From positions 1 to 32,390 of the forward strand of contig NZ_MULI01000077.1 in NCBI RefSeq assembly GCF_002939385.1: 32,390 nucleotides of DNA, given 5' to 3'. A model generated the notes under the pieces. That model did not search any database. It saw nothing but the letters and a program-made list of their open reading frames with translations, and was not told the origin of the DNA. Made by a program: the position numbers and the translations under genes. Each line of letters begins with the position of its first letter. Within the stretch, counting starts at the first letter, position 1. Shown here one piece after another: positions 29,328 through 32,390 of this stretch. The DNA is from Streptomyces sp. MH60. GTDB lineage: Bacteria > Actinomycetota > Actinomycetes > Streptomycetales > Streptomycetaceae.

Positions 29328-31154
29328 CTACTGAACGACCGTGATCCGGTCCGCCGCCGGCGGAGCGATCGGGTCGGTGGCCGAGGAGTTGGCAGTCAGG
29401 TACTGCTCGAACGCCGTCAGGTCGTCCGCGCCGACGAGTTCGTTCGTGCCCTGGCCCAGCGTGGTGAAGCCGTCGCCGCCGCCCGCGAGGAAGCTGTTGG
29501 ACGCGACGCGGTAGGTGGCCGACGGGTCGACCGGGGCGCCGTCGAGGCGGACGGAGTCCGCGACGACGCGGTCCGCGCCCGACTTGGTCAGGTCCAGGGT
29601 GTAGGTGAGGCCGGAGGAGACCTGGAGGATCTTCGGGGCCGCCTCGTTCGGGCCGCTCACCTGCTCCTTGAGGACCTGGATCAGCTGGGCGCCCGTGTAG
29701 TCCTTGAGGTTCACCGTGTTGGCGAAGGGCTGGACCGTGAAGCCCTCGGCGTAGGTGACCACGCCGTCGCCCTCGGCGCCCGAGGCCGCGTAGGTCAGCG
29801 GGGCGCGGATGCCGCCCGGGTTCATCAGGGCCAGGTCGGTCTCCGGGTCCTGCGCCTTGCCGTACGCGAACTGCGCGTCGGCGATCAGGTCGCCCAGCGG
29901 GGACTCGGTGCCGACCCGGTCGATGTCGGCGGAGACGTAGCCGATGGGGCGGTTGCCGATCGGGGCGGCCAGGGTGTTCCAGTCGCCGATCAGCCGGGTC
30001 ATGTCGGGCGCCTTCGGGACGTCCCGCGTCACCACGTGGTTCGCCGACTTCACCGACGTACGGGCGATGTCACCCGTGCGGCGGTCGTAGGTCAGCGTGG
30101 TGTCCGTGTACAGGCGGCCGAAGGACGAGGCCGAGGTGACCATGCGGGGGTTGCCCGCCGGGTCGGGGACCGTGCAGACGTACGCGTTGTGGGTGTGGCC
30201 GGTGACCAGCGCGTCGACCTGCGGCGTGATGTTCTTGGCGATGTCGACGATCGGACCGGAGATGCCGTCGCCCGCGCCCGGGGAGTCGCAGTCGTAGTTG
30301 TAGGAGGACGAGGCGGGGAAGCCGCCCTCGTGGATGAGCGCGACGATCGACTTCACGCCCTGGCGCTGCAACTCCTTGGCGTACTTGTTGATCGTCTCGA
30401 CCTCGTCCTTGAACTTCAGGCCCTTCACGCCCTCCGCCGAGACGATGTCCGGGGTGCCCTCCAGGGTCACGCCGATGAAGCCGACCTTCACACCCCGCTG
30501 CTTCCACACCCAGTAGGGCTTGAGCAGGGGCTTCCCGGTCTTCTCGGCGAGGACGTTGGCCGCCAGGTAGGGGAAGTCGGCGCCCTTGAACCCCTTGTCC
30601 GTGTAGCAGCCCTCGGTGGGGTGGCAGCCGCCGTTCTGGAGGCGGGCCAGTTCCCCGGCGCCCTCGTCGAACTCGTGATTGCCGACGCTCGTCACGTCCA
30701 GGTCGAGCTTGTTCAGTGCCTCGATCGTCGGCTCGTCGTGGAAGAGGCCGGAGAGGAGGGGGGAGGCACCGACCATGTCGCCGCCGGCGGCGGTGATGGA
30801 GTATCGGTTGCCCTTGCGGGCCTCGCGCAGGTGGGTGGCCAGGTACTCCACACCGCCCGCGTCGATCGTCTTCGTCGTGCCGTCCGGCTGGACCTCGGTG
30901 ACCCGGCCGGAGGAACCGGTGGGCGGCTCCAGGTTGCCGTGCAGGTCGTTGAAGGAGAGGAGCTGGACGTCCTGGTAGCGGCCCTGGCCATGACCGTGGC
31001 CGCCGTGGCCGCGGTCGTTCCCGCCCGCGCTCGCCGAGGCCGGCAGCGCCGCCGCGGCGAGCGCCCCCGCGGTGACGACGGTGGCGGCGGCGACGAGCAG
31101 ACGGCTCGTACGGCGTCTGCGACGCGGCTGGTGCGGCTGTGCTGTGGCTGGCAT
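29328..31154 (-). CDS. Secreted bifunctional metallophosphatase / 5'-nucleotidase
   Basis: This 608-residue secreted enzyme releases phosphate from nucleotides. The signal peptide (about 1-43) has a multi-arginine stretch RRRRR, a hydrophobic core and a PASASAGG cleavage region. A His/Gly-rich linker follows. The metallophosphatase domain has SFNDLHGN, GGDMVG, GNHEFDEG and GHTHNAYVC. The C-terminal substrate domain has NPGGIRAPL and NSFLAGGGDGF. From memory, the S. coelicolor orthologue SCO4152 is induced by phosphate starvation. A two-unit PHO-like site lies upstream. The ATG at 31154 begins the signal peptide. Confidence 0.93.
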   Translation of the reverse strand: MPATAQPHQPRRRRRTSRLLVAAATVVTAGALAAAALPASASAGGNDRGHGGHGHGQGRYQDVQLLSFNDLHGNLEPPTGSSGRVTEVQPDGTTKTIDAGGVEYLATHLREARKGNRYSITAAGGDMVGASPLLSGLFHDEPTIEALNKLDLDVTSVGNHEFDEGAGELARLQNGGCHPTEGCYTDKGFKGADFPYLAANVLAEKTGKPLLKPYWVWKQRGVKVGFIGVTLEGTPDIVSAEGVKGLKFKDEVETINKYAKELQRQGVKSIVALIHEGGFPASSSYNYDCDSPGAGDGISGPIVDIAKNITPQVDALVTGHTHNAYVCTVPDPAGNPRMVTSASSFGRLYTDTTLTYDRRTGDIARTSVKSANHVVTRDVPKAPDMTRLIGDWNTLAAPIGNRPIGYVSADIDRVGTESPLGDLIADAQFAYGKAQDPETDLALMNPGGIRAPLTYAASGAEGDGVVTYAEGFTVQPFANTVNLKDYTGAQLIQVLKEQVSGPNEAAPKILQVSSGLTYTLDLTKSGADRVVADSVRLDGAPVDPSATYRVASNSFLAGGGDGFTTLGQGTNELVGADDLTAFEQYLTANSSATDPIAPPAADRITVVQ

Positions 31155-31249
31155 GCGCCCCCCTGTGGGTGTGCGTGGCGCGAGCCGCTGAGGAGACGGC
31201 TCGTCGGCGCAGCAGCCTAGAGTCAACGCGCGTAGCGCGACAGGGGCTT

Positions 31250-31271
31250 CCGGGTTACAGCCTGGTTTAAC
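31250..31271 (-). promoter_or_regulatory. PHO-box-like direct repeat upstream of the 5'-nucleotidase gene
   Basis: GTTAAACCAGG and CTGTAACCCGG follow one another in an 11-nt register on the minus strand. The first fits the PhoP unit at 9 of 11 positions, the second only partly. The divergent gap 31155-31374 holds no gene. Confidence 0.45.
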
Positions 31272-31361
31272 TTCACCCCCGCCTGCTCCCCCTCCCGCGC
31301 CCTGTCCCGCCCCCTCTTCTTCGTCTCCGTCCACTGCCGCCGCTTTGCCGCGCCCGCCCCT

Positions 31362-31367
31362 TACCCT
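31362..31367 (+). promoter_or_regulatory. Possible leaderless -10 of mshD
   Basis: TACCCT lies 7 nt before the ATG at 31375. No clear -35 is visible and there is no ribosome binding site. Confidence 0.4.
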
Positions 31368-31374
31368 CGTACGC

Positions 31375-32304
31375 ATGACCAGCGACGACACCGTGCGGCC
31401 CGGCCGCCCCCGCTCGATCGAGACCCTCGCCGAACTCGCGCCGGAGCAGACCGACGCCGTCCTCGACCTGCTCACCGATGCGGCCCGGAACGACGGGCAG
31501 CACGCCGTGTCCGAGCAGGGCCGGCTGCAACTGCGCGGCCCCGCCCGGGAGGGCGTCGCGCACCTCCTGCTCACCGTCGACGGCGGTGAACTCGTCGGCT
31601 ACGCCCAGCTGGAGGGCACCGACCCGGTCGAGCCGCCGGCCGCCGAGCTGGTCGTCCACCCCTCGCACCGGGGCCAGGGTCACGGACGGGCGCTGGGCGC
31701 CGCGCTGCTCGCCGCCTCCGGCAAGCGGCTGCGGGTCTGGGCGCACGGCGGGCACTCCGCCGCCCGGCATCTCGCGCAGGTGCTGGGGCTGTCCCTCTTC
31801 CGCGAACTGCGGCAGATGCGGCGCCCGTTGGCCGGCCTGGACCTGTCGGAGCCGGTGCTGCCCGAGGGTGTGAGCGTGCGCACCTTCGTGCCCGGCCGGG
31901 ACGACACGGCCTGGCTCGCCGTGAACGCCGCCGCCTTCGCCCACCACCCCGAGCAGGGCTCGCTCACCCAGCGCGACCTCGACGACCGCGAGGCCGAGCC
32001 GTGGTTCGACCCGGCCGGGTTCTTCCTCGCCGAGCGGGACGGCGAACTGATCGGCTTCCACTGGACCAAGGTGCACGCCGAGGAGCGGCTGGGCGAGGTG
32101 TACGTCCTCGGGATCCGCCCGGACGCCCAGGGCGGCGGCCTGGGCAAGGCCCTGACCACGATCGGCCTGCGCCACCTGGCGGAGCGGGGGCTGCCCACGG
32201 CGATGCTGTACGTCGACGCCGACAACAAGGCGGCGGTGGCCGTCTACGAGCGCCTCGGATTCACCACCCACGAGACGGACCTGATGTACCGCACGGAGAC
32301 GTGA
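31375..32304 (+). CDS. mshD: Mycothiol synthase (acetyl-CoA:Cys-GlcN-Ins acetyltransferase)
   Basis: This 309-residue enzyme catalyses the last step of mycothiol synthesis. It has two GNAT domains. The N-terminal domain has the acetyl-CoA motif VVHPSHRGQGHGRAL. The C-terminal domain has VLGIRPDAQGGGLGKAL and ends AVYERLGF. The segments HWTKVH and GEVYVLG are MshD signatures. The ATG at 31375 begins the usual N-terminus. It is divergent from the nucleotidase gene and has a hairpin right after the stop. Confidence 0.94.
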   Translation: MTSDDTVRPGRPRSIETLAELAPEQTDAVLDLLTDAARNDGQHAVSEQGRLQLRGPAREGVAHLLLTVDGGELVGYAQLEGTDPVEPPAAELVVHPSHRGQGHGRALGAALLAASGKRLRVWAHGGHSAARHLAQVLGLSLFRELRQMRRPLAGLDLSEPVLPEGVSVRTFVPGRDDTAWLAVNAAAFAHHPEQGSLTQRDLDDREAEPWFDPAGFFLAERDGELIGFHWTKVHAEERLGEVYVLGIRPDAQGGGLGKALTTIGLRHLAERGLPTAMLYVDADNKAAVAVYERLGFTTHETDLMYRTET

Positions 32305-32358
32305 GCCGCCGGGGCCGGTCCGGCGGACGCGCCGTCCCTCAGCGACCGGCCCGGCGGC
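32305..32358 (+). terminator. Hairpin terminator after mshD
   Basis: GCCGCCGGGGCCGGTC (32305-32320) pairs with GACCGGCCCGGCGGC (32344-32358) over 15 bp with one bulged G. It begins at the base after the stop. The last 32 bases of the window hold nothing I can name. Confidence 0.65.
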
Positions 32359-32390
32359 CCAGCGGCTCCGGCCCGCACGCCGCCCCCGCC

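Noticed and set aside
1..32390. tRNA, rRNA, riboswitch, CRISPR, transposase or phage integration site
   Set aside because: I saw no cloverleaf, conserved rRNA segment, known riboswitch core, repeat-spacer array or transposase motif on either strand. Short or divergent RNAs could still be missed by eye.

Overview
The window is a high-GC chromosomal segment from a Streptomyces or very close relative. The evidence is very strong codon-position GC bias, GTG/TTG starts, leaderless promoters, and a gene set typical of that genus: DevA-type GntR regulators, Nur, RsiG, GlnR, MshD, DUF397/XRE pairs and a cysteine-containing leader peptide before a sulfurtransferase gene. From memory, the gene order matches, in inverted orientation, the S. 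coelicolor core region from about SCO4151 (mshD) to about SCO4195, including glnR (SCO4159) and devE/devA/devB (SCO4188-4191). I could not check this by alignment. No insertion sequence, prophage, CRISPR array, rRNA or tRNA is visible.

Layout. 1-3605 (minus): a HelD/HelR-family RNA polymerase ATPase cut by the window edge, a TetR regulator and an aminoglycoside-phosphotransferase-fold protein. 3764-7050: the developmental devA/devB/devE region. Two paralogous GntR regulators each stand divergently next to a paralogous membrane protein of about 60 residues, and both intergenic spaces carry the same palindrome. 7246-12943: Eis-like acetyltransferase, type II asparaginase, the c-di-GMP-dependent anti-sigma factor RsiG, D-aminoacyl-tRNA deacylase, YgfZ, the nickel regulator Nur and a nitrobindin-like protein. 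12969-15429: a 32-residue membrane peptide, a DUF397/XRE-DUF5753 pair, two hypothetical proteins and a DsrE protein. 15434-17999: an overlapping three-gene operon of single-pass membrane proteins of unknown function. 18133-20813: DUF3099, DUF1416, sulfurtransferase CysA with its leader peptide and possible attenuator, and an LmeA/DUF2993 protein. 20967-23321: a polytopic membrane protein, a MoaD/ThiS-like protein and an alpha/beta hydrolase. 23535-25471: a short upstream ORF, glnR and a LacI regulator. 25592-29300: an HtrA protease, a two-component pair resembling mycobacterial PepD-MprAB, and an HxlR regulator. 29328-32304: a secreted 5'-nucleotidase divergent from mycothiol synthase mshD.

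How the parts relate. Most genes serve regulation or core metabolism: nitrogen (GlnR), phosphate scavenging (nucleotidase with a PHO-like box), sulfur and thiols (CysA, DUF1416, MshD, MoaD-like), nickel (Nur), envelope stress (HtrA and its two-component pair) and development (DevA/B/E, RsiG). Many genes show a TANNNT hexamer 6-7 nt before the start codon, the signature of leaderless transcripts. The most promising under-described item is the duplicated GntR plus small-membrane-protein module at 3.8-7.1 kb with its shared operator-like palindrome. Next are the cysA leader and attenuator region, the 11-bp-phased repeats before the HtrA gene and glnR, and the three-gene membrane operon at 15.4-18.0 kb.
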